Below, in pieces: positions 54,664 to 64,000 of a stretch of DNA of 64,000 bases; within the stretch, counting starts at the first letter, position 1; each line of letters opens with the position of its first letter. The notes beneath the pieces are model-generated. The model searched no databases. It had not been told where the DNA came from and saw only the letters and a program-made list of their open reading frames with translations. The stretch is taken from positions 1,749,148 through 1,813,147 of the forward strand of contig VZQC01009509.1 in the NCBI GenBank assembly GCA_009823505.1. The letters run 5' to 3'. Made by a program: the position numbers and the translations under genes. The DNA is from Rhizomys pruinosus. Lineage: Eukaryota; Chordata; Mammalia; Rodentia; Spalacidae.

Positions 54664-55644
54664 TTTTTAAAATTTATTTATTTTTTAATATATATTTTGT
54701 ACAAGATTATCAAATCTAGACCCGTGTCCTCTGCCCTATCCCCCCACCCCACCAGAGCTCATGCATTCTGCCAAACATGCTTTTCATCTCTTTCTCAGTC
54801 TTTCTCCATATTCTCCATGTGGAAGTTGACTGTTTTGACTAGAAGTTCACTGTTTCAGTCAGTTCTTTGATGCAGTCCTTTCTGTTGTTGTTGTTGTTGT
54901 TTCCAATATGTATTACTCCCAACTGCTTGGACAAAGGCTCAAGGGGCCATGCATAACAAATACTTACAACTAGGTAACTGGCACTAGCATCCACAGATGA
55001 GGGATACCATTCGTTTGTTTTTCTGGGACTGTGTTACTTCACTCAGCATGTTGTCCTCTAGCTCCAGCCATTTCCCTGCAAAGCTCATGATGTCATCTTT
55101 CTTTACTGCTGCATAGAACTCCATTGTGTAGATGTACCACATTTTCTCTATCCACTCATCAGTTGAGGGGCATTTGGGTTGGTTCCAGCTCCTTGCTATT
55201 GTGAAGAGAGCTGAAATAAACATGGCCATGCATGTATCTCTGTGGTGGGGTGAGTCTTGAGGGTACATGCCAAGGAGTGGTATGGCTGGGTGGGGTGGCA
55301 AGTTCATTCCAAGTCTTCCAAGGGTTCTCCACACTGCTTTCCATAGTGGCTGTACGAGTTTACATTCCCACCAGCAGTGGATGAGTGTTCCCCTTTCCCC
55401 ACAACCTCTCTAGCACTTGGTATCATTTGTTCTCTTGATCCTAGCCAGTCTTATTGGAGTAAGATATCTTAAAGTGTTTTAATTTGTATTTCCTTAATTA
55501 TTAGCAATGTTGAACACTTCTTGAGATGTTTCTTAGCCATCTCTAATTCCTCACTTGTGAAGTCTCTGTTCAGCTCTTTGCTCCATCTATTGAGTGGGTC
55601 ATTTGTTTTCTTTCTTCTTTGTTTTTTGAGTAGTTTATATATTC
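54664..55644 (-). mobile_element. L1, 5'-truncated, antisense
   Basis: 981 bp. 3'UTR on the left with T-rich tail, then 'tctagacccgtgtcctctgc' and the antisense ORF2 end. Target-site duplication 'tgacatttcttttc' (54650-54663) / 'tgacatttattttc' (55645-55658), one mismatch. Closely related to the 42.1-kb copy but younger. Confidence 0.95.
54984..55334 (-). pseudogene. L1 ORF2 C-terminal remnant
   Basis: 116 codons in the frame of the ORF2p C-terminal region, past the reverse transcriptase. Family-typical residues include ALFTIARSWNQPKCPSTDEW, EKMWYIYTMEFYAAVKK and GKWLELEDNMLSEVTQSQ. Upstream sequence on the right is frameshifted and then truncated at 55644, so no RT or endonuclease is present. 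The ATG is internal to ORF2 and not a true start. Non-functional. Confidence 0.93.
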
Positions 55645-55658
55645 TGACATTTATTTTC

Positions 55659-55960
55659 AAAGTCACACAATCTGCCATTAGAATACTATACATTTTCTAC
55701 TTAATTACTTTGCAGTTCTTTTTATTCTGTATGATTTTGACATCCAAGCAGGTTTCTTCCAGCCGAACTCCACGAATCACCAATGTTCAAAGGATGTGCA
55801 GTGAGTAAACCCACGGTCTGTGTTCCTGCCATGGCTAGGCTTTTGTTACACACTTCATATTGGTAATTATCTTACACAGACATGACATTTTTCAAATGTT
55901 CAAAATAAATCCACTGGTCTATCATGTTAGGAAAATGTCCACAGTATATGTACACCATTT
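55659..55960. other. Unique sequence
   Basis: No repeat recognised. Confidence 0.45.
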
Positions 55961-55977
55961 AAAATTATTCACTGTCA

Positions 55978-56151
55978 GCTGGGCATGGTGGCACACGCCT
56001 TTAATCCCAGCACTTGGGAGGCAGAGGCAGGCAGATCTTTGTGAGTTCAAGGCCAACCTGGTCTACAGAGTGAGTTCCAGGACAGCTGGGGCTACAGGGA
56101 GACCCTGTCTCAAAAAGACCAAAAATAAAATAAAATAAAATAAAATAAAAT
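55978..56151 (+). mobile_element. Young B1 SINE with (AAAAT)n tail
   Basis: Nearly consensus for this genome: 'ctgggcatggtggcacacgc' to 'gaccctgtctcaaaaagacc', then an AAAAT-repeat tail. Perfect 17-bp target-site duplication 'aaaattattcactgtca' (55961-55977 and 56152-56168). Confidence 0.98.
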
Positions 56152-56217
56152 AAAATTATTCACTGTCATGAGGACCTGAATTCTTATCCCAGACATCTAC
56201 CGACATCTACCTAACAC

Positions 56218-56385
56218 GTCTGGAGAGATAGCTCAGAGGTTAAGAACATTTACTGCTCTTCCAGAGGACCCAAGTTTGGTTCCCAACAGCAATATGGCAG
56301 CTAACAACCATCTTTTACAGGCAAACATGTGACGCACAAACACGCCAGCATGGGCATTTATGCACATAAAAAAAAAAATCTTTAA
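56218..56385 (+). mobile_element. Old B3-type SINE
   Basis: 'tctggagagatagctcagag', 'gaggacccaagtttggttcc', 'tatggcagctaacaaccatc', with the middle deleted and an A-rich tail. Confidence 0.88.
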
Positions 56386-56399
56386 AGAAAAAAAAGTCT

Positions 56400-56670
56400 A
56401 GTGTAGTAATAGCTGTGTGTTCCCCAGCACTGGAAGGGTGGAGACAGGCAGCCCTGTGGGGCTGAATGGGCAGCCAGCCTAGACAAGTCATGAAGCTCCA
56501 GGTTCAATGAGGACTTTATCTTAGAAAATCAGGTGAAAAGCAATTAGGAAACACACCTGATCCTGACCTCTAGCCATTGCATGCATGGGCACACACCCTC
56601 ACACATGGGCACACACCCTCACACACATGCACATACACTATAGACAAACACACATACACAAGAAAAAAAT
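56400..56670 (+). mobile_element. B4A/RSINE1-type SINE, 5'-truncated
   Basis: 'tgtgttccccagcactggaa', 'cagccagcctagacaagtca', 'ttatcttagaaaatcaggtg', 'cctgatcctgacctctagcc', CA-rich end: the 3' two thirds of a sense composite. Confidence 0.75.
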
Positions 56671-56786
56671 GACCGTTGTCAGATTAGGAGAACATGGCTT
56701 CTGATATGAAGCCTATTTGGATTACTAGGTCTTCAAATTATTTTTCAACTAATTCAATATCCTTCATATTCACAGTTCATTTTTTT

Positions 56787-56935
56787 TTTTTTGGTCTTTT
56801 TGAGACAGGGTCTGCCTGTAGCTCCAGCTGTCCTGGTACTCACTCTGTAGACCAGGCTGGCCTTGAACTCACAAAGATCCGCCTACCTCTGCCTCCCAAG
56901 TGCTAGGATTAAAGGTGTGCACCACCACGCCCGGC
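56787..56935 (-). mobile_element. Young B1 SINE, antisense
   Basis: 'ttggtctttttgagacaggg' to 'ggtgtgcaccaccacgcccg'. Target-site duplication 'tcacagttcattttttt' on both sides (from 56770 and from 56936). Confidence 0.97.
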
Positions 56936-56952
56936 TCACAGTTCATTTTTTT

Positions 56953-57096
56953 CTGGGGTAATAAGATTTGAGACTTGTTATAACACTGGGGAAGACAATG
57001 CAGAGGAGACAGGAAGTGATACTGTGTTTGCAGTGACTGCTTCATGCTGGTTTGTTAAGATCTTTTCTTTTTATACATGTGTATTATAGTATATAT

Positions 57097-57130
<34 letters not shown>

Positions 57131-57927
57131 CACATTCTCTAGTTCCCACTTAGCTCTTCCTTTCTTGATACTAGTCTTCCTTCTATTTTTGATGACAAAA
57201 AGATATTAGATATTGCATACCCATGTATTCTGAGCTACTTAAATAGGGCAGTCTTCAAGTATTTGGATCTAAGAAGTAATATTTACTGATAAAAATGCTC
57301 TAATTTGTGTCAATTTTCAAAGAATTGTGAACACGTCAAATTTTGGCAAACATTTTCTGATGAGGAAGTGACTGTCCTGTGTCATTTCCTAGCCGTGAAG
57401 CCTCATTTACACCAAGCTCCTTTGTTAAGGGTTCAATATAAAGGCCTTTGAGACTAGGGAGCCTGCCCCTGAGTCATTATTCATGGACATTCTGTGTCTG
57501 GCTGGCAGTCTTTCCCTAAGTGGTTAGCCTCATAGAGTATTTCACAACCTTCCTCAATCCTGTGCATCAGTGAGAGTCAAAGACTGCACACAGTGAAAAT
57601 CTTGACTGGAGGAGTCAGATGACGAATCCAGCATGACATTGGACTTGGGATTCTACCATGGTTCCTGCTCATTGTTGGTTCCTTTGACAAAAGTATTCTT
57701 TAAAAATTTTATCTTTACAATAAGGAACCATTGTCTAGAATTGGAGTTTATCTCCTTAATTAATGGAACATTTGAAGGGAAGCAATTTGGGCCATTATAA
57801 CATGGTAGAGAAGGTGCTGAGTTGCCAGATCTATCCAGGGACCCACCAGAGGGCCAGTTACAACCTTAGCCTATCATCTCAGCTCTAAAGTGGAATTAAA
57901 CATATATGCCTCACTATGTTTATAAAA
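56953..57927. other. Unique sequence with (GT)n
   Basis: GT run at 57101-57128. The block 57360-57620 is repeat-free and even in composition ('cctgagtcattattcatgga'), without further support. Confidence 0.5.
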
Positions 57928-57938
57928 CACCAGGGTAG

Positions 57939-58104
57939 CCGAGCATGGTGGCGCACACCTTTAATCCTAGCACTTGGGAGGCAGAGGCAGGCAGATCTTT
58001 GTGAGTTCAAGTCCAGCCTGGTCTACAGAGTGAGTTCCAGGACAGCTAGGGCTACAGGGAGACCCTGTCTTGAAAAGACCAAAAACAACAACAGCAACAA
58101 AGCC
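57939..58104 (+). mobile_element. Young B1 SINE
   Basis: 'ccgagcatggtggcgcacac' to 'gaccctgtcttgaaaagacc'. Target-site duplication 'caccagggtag' (57928-57938 and 58105-58115). Confidence 0.97.
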
Positions 58105-58159
58105 CACCAGGGTAGAATGAACCTCAATTGAGATGAAAGGGCCACTGTTTGTTCTTGGT

Positions 58160-58377
58160 TTTTGTTTTTTAAGATTTTTATTTATCTGTAATATCAATGT
58201 GAGTTTGAGTATATGACATGTGTATGCAGGTGTCCAAGAGGGCGGAAAGGATCCCTTCGTCTCCTAAAGCTGGAGTTATAGGCAGTTATGAGATGCCAGA
58301 TGTGGGTGCTGAGAGCTGAACTCAGGTCCTCTGAAAGTACATGCTGTTAACTGCTGAGCCATCTCTCTGCAGCCCCA
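58160..58377 (-). mobile_element. Antisense B3-type SINE
   Basis: 'tccaagagggcggaaaggat', 'agctggagttataggcagtt', 'ctgaactcaggtcctctgaa' and 'ctgctgagccatctctctgc'. Older. Confidence 0.82.
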
Positions 58378-58379
58378 AG

Positions 58380-58661
58380 AGCTCCTGTTCTTAAGAGGCT
58401 CTCCCCTATGCTCTGTGACCTGCCTAGTTACTAGGCCTGATATCAATGTCAGGTATGGGTTCCATCCTATGAAGCAGATCTTAAATCCACTTATAGAGTG
58501 ATTGGTTACTCTCGTAGTATTTGTCCACTACTGCACCAGAGGGCATATTTTGCCACGCCAGTTGCTATTGTAGTTCGCAGAAATAACAGCTGGGTAAGGG
58601 TGATTATTTTTTCATTCTGCTAGCATCCATAGTACCTCCCAGCACTTAAAAGCTAGCCAGA
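58380..58661 (-). repeat. L1-3'UTR-like repeat, antisense, copy 1
   Basis: 'tgatatcaatgtcaggtatg', 'cctatgaagcagatcttaaa', 'cttatagagtgattggttac' and 'gctgggtaagggtgattatt' recur almost word for word at 59990-60225. See the 15488 entry for the proposed origin. Confidence 0.7.
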
Positions 58662-58674
58662 AGAATTCGCTCTT

Positions 58675-58916
58675 TTTTTAAAAAAATTTTTATTTATTTA
58701 TGTGTATGAATGTACTGTCTGCATGCAGGTTTGTGCACCCATGTTGTGCAATGCCGCAGAGGTCAGAAGAGGGTGTCAGATTCCCCTGGAACTGGAGTTC
58801 TCCTGGAATTGGAGTTACAGATGGTTCTCAGCCACCATGTGGGTGCTGGGGATCGAACCCGGGTCCTCTGCAAGAGCAGTAGGCGCTCTTAACCGCTAGG
58901 CTATCTCTCCGGCCCC
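58675..58916 (-). mobile_element. Young B3 SINE with 17-bp duplication, antisense
   Basis: Target-site duplication 'agaattcgctctt' (58662-58674) / 'agaattcactctt' (58917-58929). Duplication at 58785-58818 ('cctggaactggagttct' + 'cctggaattggagttac'). B box on the minus strand is intact ('gggttcgatcccc'). Confidence 0.98.
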
Positions 58917-58986
58917 AGAATTCACTCTTAATAGCTAAAGTGACAGTTTTCTTGCTTATTGCTTACCTCTATAAGAATGTCATGCT

Positions 58987-59209
58987 GGGGGCTGGAGAGA
59001 TGGCTCAGCGGTTAAGAGCACCGACTGCTCTTGCAGAGGACCCAGGTTCGATTCCCAGCACCCACATGGTGGCTGAGATCCATCTTTAACTCCAGTTCCA
59101 GGGGAATCCGACGCCCTCTTCTGACCTCTGAGGCATTGTACGACATGGGTGCACTAACCTACATGCAGACAGTACACTCATACACATAAAAAATAATAAA
59201 TAAAATAAA
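58987..59209 (+). mobile_element. Youngest-looking B3 SINE
   Basis: A box 'tggctcagcggttaagagca' and B box 'ggttcgattccc' are intact, so its internal RNA polymerase III promoter could still work. Perfect 14-bp target-site duplication 'aagaatgtcatgct' (58973-58986 and 59210-59223). No 17-bp duplication. A-rich tail with AATAAA units. Confidence 0.98.
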
Positions 59210-59223
59210 AAGAATGTCATGCT

Positions 59224-59345
59224 ACGTAATATCTTTGTTTCTTTATTTTATTGAGTTTTTGCCATTTTTATACAGTACAATTTGATGGTGTTTATCTCTC
59301 TTCCTCTATATGTACCTCCTATTACTGCCCCCATCCAATTTAATG

Positions 59346-59438
<93 letters not shown>

Positions 59439-60384
59439 CATAGACTATAATTTGTGTTCCCAAATGCCCTTCAGTGTTGGTCCATACACTGGACCAATAC
59501 CAAGAGTCCCATCCTTGAAAGACACTGTCTCTTCTTTCAAGAAACCATCGGTTGCCAGAAGTACATTAGGCTGGATTGGGGCTTCTTACTCCCTTCTCCA
59601 TGGCTATGCTGGGATTTTGTCTGGTTTGAGCTTGTATGGGATGTATGAATCCTGTCACCATTGCTGCGAGCTCATATGAGTAACTGAAAAGCTGGAAAAA
59701 AATGTTTCCTTTCAGTCATCCAATACCTCTTCCTCCATGATGTGTGAGCATTGGGAGGCAGAAGTTTTCTACAGGTGTTCTGTTCTAGGATAAGCATCCT
59801 ACAGCCTCTTATTTTCTGCATGTTGGCCAGTTGTGGGTTTCTGTGTTATTTACCATGTGCTACAGAAGGACATTTCTCTGTGGAGAGTTGAGAGCTATAT
59901 TAATCTATCTGTATAATAGTAAGTCACTAGGTATCAGTTTTCTACTATAACTGTTTAGTAGAAAACTTGTATTAAGCTCTCCCCTAAGCCCTATGACCCA
60001 TCTAGTCCCTAGGCTTGATTTCAATGTCAGGTATGGGCTCCATCCTATGAAGCAGATCTTAAATCCACTTATAGAGTGGTTGGTTACTCTCGTAGTATTT
60101 GTGCCACCATTGAACCAGAGGGCTGGAGTCCACAGGATTCACAGCTGGGTAAGGCTGATGATTATTTTTTCATTCTGCTAGTGTGCATAGCACCTTGCAC
60201 CACCTGAAAGCTAGCCAGTAGAGATGAGTCTCTGAAGTCTCCACCAGCTGGATTCCTCCTTGTTTTGTCTTATAGCTCCTGTACGTAGTGTCTCCAAGAA
60301 TAGAATCTTACCATCAAGTTCTGGTGGATAATCAAAAGCAGGAGCATTGGCCAGTATTCATCAGCTCTACCTCTGACAGAGGAG
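59224..60384 (-). repeat. L1-3'UTR-like repeats, antisense, with AT/GA microsatellite
   Basis: 'ttctccatggctatgctggg', 'ttttgtctggtttgagcttg' and, from 59990, a second copy of the 58380 repeat running on to 'accatcaagttctggtggat' resemble the antisense 3' region of old rodent L1 (Lx-like). An AT run joined to a GA run occupies 59347-59435. Confidence 0.6.
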
Positions 60385-62065
60385 TAGTATTTAGAATATA
60401 CAATGAACTCAAAAAACCATAAACATTAAGAAAATAAAACAATTAAAAATGGACCAAGGCACTTACTTAATAGGAAGTTCTCTAAGGATGAAACACAAAT
60501 GGCTGAGAGATACCTTAAAATATCTTCAACCCAGCCATACTACTCCTGGGCATGTACCCACAAGACTCATCTTACCGCAGAGATACATGCACAGCCATGT
60601 ATATTGCAGCTCTCTTCACAATAGCAAGGAGCTGGAACCAATCCAAGTGCCCCTCAACTGACCAGTGGATAGAGAAAATGTGGTACATCTACACAATGGA
60701 GTTCTATGCAGGGGTAAAGAAAGATGACAGCATGAACTTTGCAGGTAAATAGATGGAGCTAGAAGATATCATGCTGAGTGAAGTAACACAGTCCCAGAAA
60801 AACAAACGATGAATGTATCCCTTCTCTGTGGATGCTAGTGCCAATTACTTAATTGTATGGCAAACTGAGCAACATTAATGTGATCTGAAAACAACTGTGC
60901 TCTTATATTGTAGAATCCCTTAAAGAATAAACAAATAAAAAATTAATTTAAAAAAATCAATACAGAATGAAAAAAAATATCTTCAACATTTTTAGTTATC
61001 GGGGAAATACAGATTAAAATCGCTTTGAAATTTTATCTTATCCCATTCAGAGTGGCTAAGATCCAAAGAACAAACAATGGCAAATGCTGTCGACGATGCG
61101 GAGAAAGGGGAACCCTTACCCAGTGCTGGTGGGTGTGAAAACTGATGAATCCAGTATGAAAATCAGTGTGGAGATTCTTCAAAAAGCTAAAACTATATCT
61201 ACCATATGATCAGTCATACTGCTCTTTGGCATATACCCAAAAGACTCTATACCCTACTCCAGAAATACCTGTTAATACACATTCATTGCTGCCCTTTTCA
61301 TAATTGCCAGAAATGGAAAACAACCTAGATGTACATCCACTGATGATGGATGATGAAGGAGTGGTACATATACACAATGGACTATTCTTCAGCTGTTTGA
61401 AAAAATGAATTGGTGAAATTTAAAGGTAAATGAATGGAGCCAGACACAACAAGATAAATATCACATGTCCTCTCTCATAGCTGGGTACTAGCTTTCATGT
61501 ATGTACTTCATTGCTATGTTCAATTAAACACTCTATTCTTAATTTACTGCTAAATCCTCTTTCACCTTCAAATCTTAGATAAATATGCCTGTTTCAATTA
61601 AAAAATCCAGAGAGTCAGGAAACTAATAAATAATCACAGGGTAGGGGGAGCTTCCTGGGTGGGATGTTAGAATGCAGTGATATGTTAGAATACAGTAATA
61701 TGGAGGAGGAAAGGGGTAGATTAAGAGTAGGAAAGGGTTAAATGGAAGGGCAGACCAGAGGAAGGAGCAATAACAAACACTAAAGGCCTTTAGAAAAACA
61801 CCTATCAAAACCCACCACTTATAGAAGCTTCTTAAAGGGTATACGTATATGTTTTAAAAAGAGATGAAAAGGAGTTACCTTCTTATAACAGGGGGGCATT
61901 GCTCCTTGTAGACATCATAGACGAACAGAATAAGAACTCCATGTCAGGAATACACTCCCTGTCTAGAAGCTGTTGACCCTCAAGAAAATCTTTGTTTCTT
62001 GACTGTGGAATTAAAAATGGAACAATATTTGAATTGGTTGCTACTCATTCAGTCAATTGTGAGCA
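60385..62065 (+). mobile_element. Older L1, sense, containing a nested L1
   Basis: ORF2 C-terminal text: 'acaattaaaaatggaccaag', 'gaaatacagattaaaatcgc', 'tcagagtggctaagatccaa', 'cagtgctggtgggtgtgaaa', 'aatggaaaacaacctagatg', then a purine-rich 3' region ('agaaaaacacctatcaaaac', 'gttaccttcttataacaggg'). Many indels. A younger L1 end interrupts it at 60531-60973. Confidence 0.85.
60531..60973 (+). mobile_element. Nested L1 3' end inside older L1
   Basis: 443 bp, starting inside the ORF2 C-terminal region ('ccagccatactactcctggg') and ending in an A-rich tail. Perfect 14-bp target-site duplication 'aaaatatcttcaac' (60517-60530 and 60974-60987). Residues such as SWNQSKCPSTDQWIEKMWYI are readable; the copy has an internal stop after 'GK' (near 60750) and no upstream ORF2. 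Confidence 0.95.
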
Positions 62066-62204
62066 TTGTGCTTTGAGCACCTTGCTCTTTCCCATCATTC
62101 CTGTCTCTCTTCCTCGGTGTTCAGTCTGTTCTTCATTGTGTGGCATCAGCACTGGGCCATTTCTGTAGACCCTGTACTGTTTTCTATGCACACACATTGC
62201 ACTG
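62066..62204. other. Unique sequence
   Basis: Short unassigned stretch. Confidence 0.4.
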
Positions 62205-62580
62205 CTTAGTTTTTGTCAAGGACACAACTAGGGTCACCTGAGAAGAGGGAGTGAGGTTAAGTTTCCTCCGTCAGACTGAAGCGTGACTACATCTGTGGGG
62301 CCATTTTCTTGGTTGCTAATTGACAAAGGCGGGCCCAGCAATCCCCCGTGGCTGGGGCTGTGCCTGGGTAGGTGAGCCTGGGCTGTGTAAGAAAAATAGC
62401 TGAGCAAATCAGGAGGCAGCAAGCCAGCAATCACCATTCCTCCGTGCTCTCTACTGTACTTAAGTTCCCATCTTGGCTTTTTTGATGATGGACTCTGAGC
62501 TCTAAGCCAAACAAACCCTTTCCTTCCTGAGTTGGTTTTGGTCAATATTTTATTACAGCAACAGAAAGCAAACTAGGACA
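62205..62580 (+). repeat. Rodent interspersed repeat, family B
   Basis: 'gggtcacctgagaagaggga', 'gagcctgggctgtgtaagaa', 'gcaagccagcaatcaccatt', 'agccaaacaaaccctttcct' and 'gcaacagaaagcaaactagg'. The best-preserved of three copies. Confidence 0.8.
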
Positions 62581-62589
62581 CACAAACTT

Positions 62590-63475
62590 TTCTTTATAAA
62601 GAGGCAGGTGTCTAATTCAGAGAAAAATGCAATATCTATTTTTAAACCTAGGGTTGAGCAAGCCAGTGAAGAGAGTTATAAATAAAACCTAATGTTTGAA
62701 CCAAAATGATTAGTGGGCTGATGATCACCTTCGATGAGTGCGTTTGCATCATCGTCTCATTTGGCTAAGGTGAAAAGCTACTCGGAGAGCCCTGGGTAAA
62801 TCTTCACCCATAATTAGGAACGGCTTCTGAGACACATTTTGCCATCTGAACATTGCTTCCCACCTCTTTGCCTCAAGTATTCTGCTGGTGAACATTGAAC
62901 AGCCGGAAACTATTTGGAGAAGAGATCCTTTATAAAAATTGTTGTCATTAAGGTGTAAGCCATATGGGCTTAAGGGGTGCCAAAGGTCTGAGCAGCATCT
63001 TGTTCATTAAGATAGATATTTTATGAGCGGTGCAGCATATCAGAGTCTGTGTGGTATGAAATTCAGTACAGATGTAATTAGATGGTATTGACAAGCTCTA
63101 TTGTAATTATGTAGATAATCTATTTTTGTGCTCCTTTATCTTCCATTTCCCATGCATAAATAAGAAGGGCTCTAGAAAACGAGAGACTCCTAGGCAGCAG
63201 TGTTTTTATTTATGGCTGGGACAGAGTAGCCCGAAGCTTACACTTCCCTGAGTAATATTTTCATCCACTATCCAGTGGGTCACACAGAGGGGACTTGCAA
63301 ATGCATCTTCATTGTCCAATCTGCAGCCCATACTGTGCATCCTATGAATGCATCCCAGTGCATTTGTAGATGACAATGACATATGTCAGTGTTGCCTGAG
63401 AGAAAACCTTGGTGACCGAGCATGCACAGGAGGACTGCAGCTTCCCAGCAGTTCCTTCTTGAGCTCTTTTACTTC
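62590..63475. promoter_or_regulatory. Repeat-free block, candidate enhancer
   Basis: No transposon sequence over about 890 bp. TAATTA homeodomain cores at 63075-63080 and 63104-63109, 'tttgcatc' near 62743, 'catgcataaataag' near 63151, and 'ttgcaaatgcat' followed by 'cattgt' (POU- and SOX-type sites) near 63295-63316. Retained CpGs ('tcgatgagtgcgtttgcatc'). The motif text is visible; enhancer activity and conservation are inference. Confidence 0.45.
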
Positions 63476-64000
63476 AGATCTGTATGTTTGGGCTGGGCTT
63501 TATTAACACTAATGCTTTCCTCTTCCCTTTTGAACACATAGTCTTCAATTGTTCTCCACAGGTGTGGTTTCTATGTCTAGCTGCCTATCAAGCCTCCATC
63601 TCAATGGAGAAGCATTTGATTGGTATATTTAAAGTAATAAAGATGTCAACTGCAATGTCACCATGATTGATGCTAATTATGAATGTCTATTGGTTCTTCT
63701 GCTTTGGCTACTGCCTCGGGAGATTGTGAATTTTATGGTTAAAATAGTGCCCTGCTGTCCAAAAGCTTCATCATAAATTCTGGTCTATCTTTCTTTAATG
63801 ATTCTGGGGGCAGTGGTAGAATTCCAGTTACATACATTACCTTCATTAAAAGCAAGCAGAGATTTTCATAGGGGCGATTATTGCATTTAAAAGGACTTTG
63901 AAGAATCCTTGTTGGGATCAGAGCAAGGTTATGATCACTGTACTTTCTGAGCATCAAAATTATGTAAATTTTCTGAAAATAATTGAGGATTTCCATGTGG
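63476..64000. other. Unique sequence to window end
   Basis: No repeat recognised; possibly a continuation of the preceding block. An 85-codon minus-strand frame (63739-63996) has no recognised family. Confidence 0.45.

Noticed and set aside
1..64000. tRNA or rRNA genes
   Set aside because: tRNA-like heads all belong to B3/B2/B4 SINEs with SINE bodies and A-rich tails; I saw no cloverleaf-competent free tRNA and no rRNA sequence.

Overview
This is a non-coding stretch of mammalian nuclear DNA, almost certainly from a myomorph (mouse-like) rodent. It is packed with rodent retroposons: B1 (7SL-derived), B3/B2-type (tRNA-derived, A and B boxes readable), B4/RSINE1-type composites and L1 (LINE-1). 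Young B1 copies end in a motif like 'caaaaagaccaaaa' after 'acagggagaccctg', and young B3 copies share a 'catgcagacagtacattcat' 3' end. Both differ from the mouse and rat consensus I remember, so a non-murine lineage is likely; I cannot name the species.

I find no gene I can call with confidence. The long open frames are artefacts. Three minisatellites have units divisible by three (54, 36 and 27 bp) and stay open on both strands; other frames lie in SINEs, microsatellites or L1 remnants. The only recognisable protein-coding sequence is decayed L1 ORF2. One weak candidate terminal exon is noted near 52.46 kb. The window is therefore intergenic or intronic.

Layout. 0-5.2 kb: unique DNA, a TTCC/CCCT tract, old SINEs, and a B1 whose 29-bp internal repeat has grown to four copies. 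5.2-6.6 kb: a 54-bp minisatellite with a four-unit higher-order repeat, apparently inside an old LTR-like repeat. 6.7-9.6 kb: SINEs and an interrupted rodent repeat. 9.7-12.3 kb: a 2.6-kb, 36-37-bp minisatellite of about 70 units. 12.3-16.1 kb: nested SINEs and a 3' fragment of an L1-mobilised family. 16-21 kb: mostly unique. 21.3-23.3 kb: an ancient sense L1. 26.8-30.4 kb: a conserved-looking AT-rich block and ancient antisense L1. 30-42 kb: mixed unique DNA, SINEs and old L1. 42.1-44.2 kb: an antisense L1 with readable reverse-transcriptase remnants. 46.0-46.6 kb: a repeat-free block with a perfect palindrome. 49.7-52.2 kb: an LTR-like region split by a 1.35-kb insertion with a 16-bp target-site duplication. 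53.3 kb: a 27-bp minisatellite. 54.7-62.1 kb: L1 and SINE-dense, including an L1 inside an L1. 62.6-63.5 kb: a repeat-free block with homeodomain, POU and SOX-like sites, the best enhancer candidate.

No operon, CRISPR array, phage or defence system is present, and I found no undescribed biological system. The most useful observations are lineage-specific: a B3 subfamily with a 17-bp duplication, an L1-mobilised family with a shared 63-codon frame, the minisatellites with higher-order structure, and the candidate conserved non-coding blocks.
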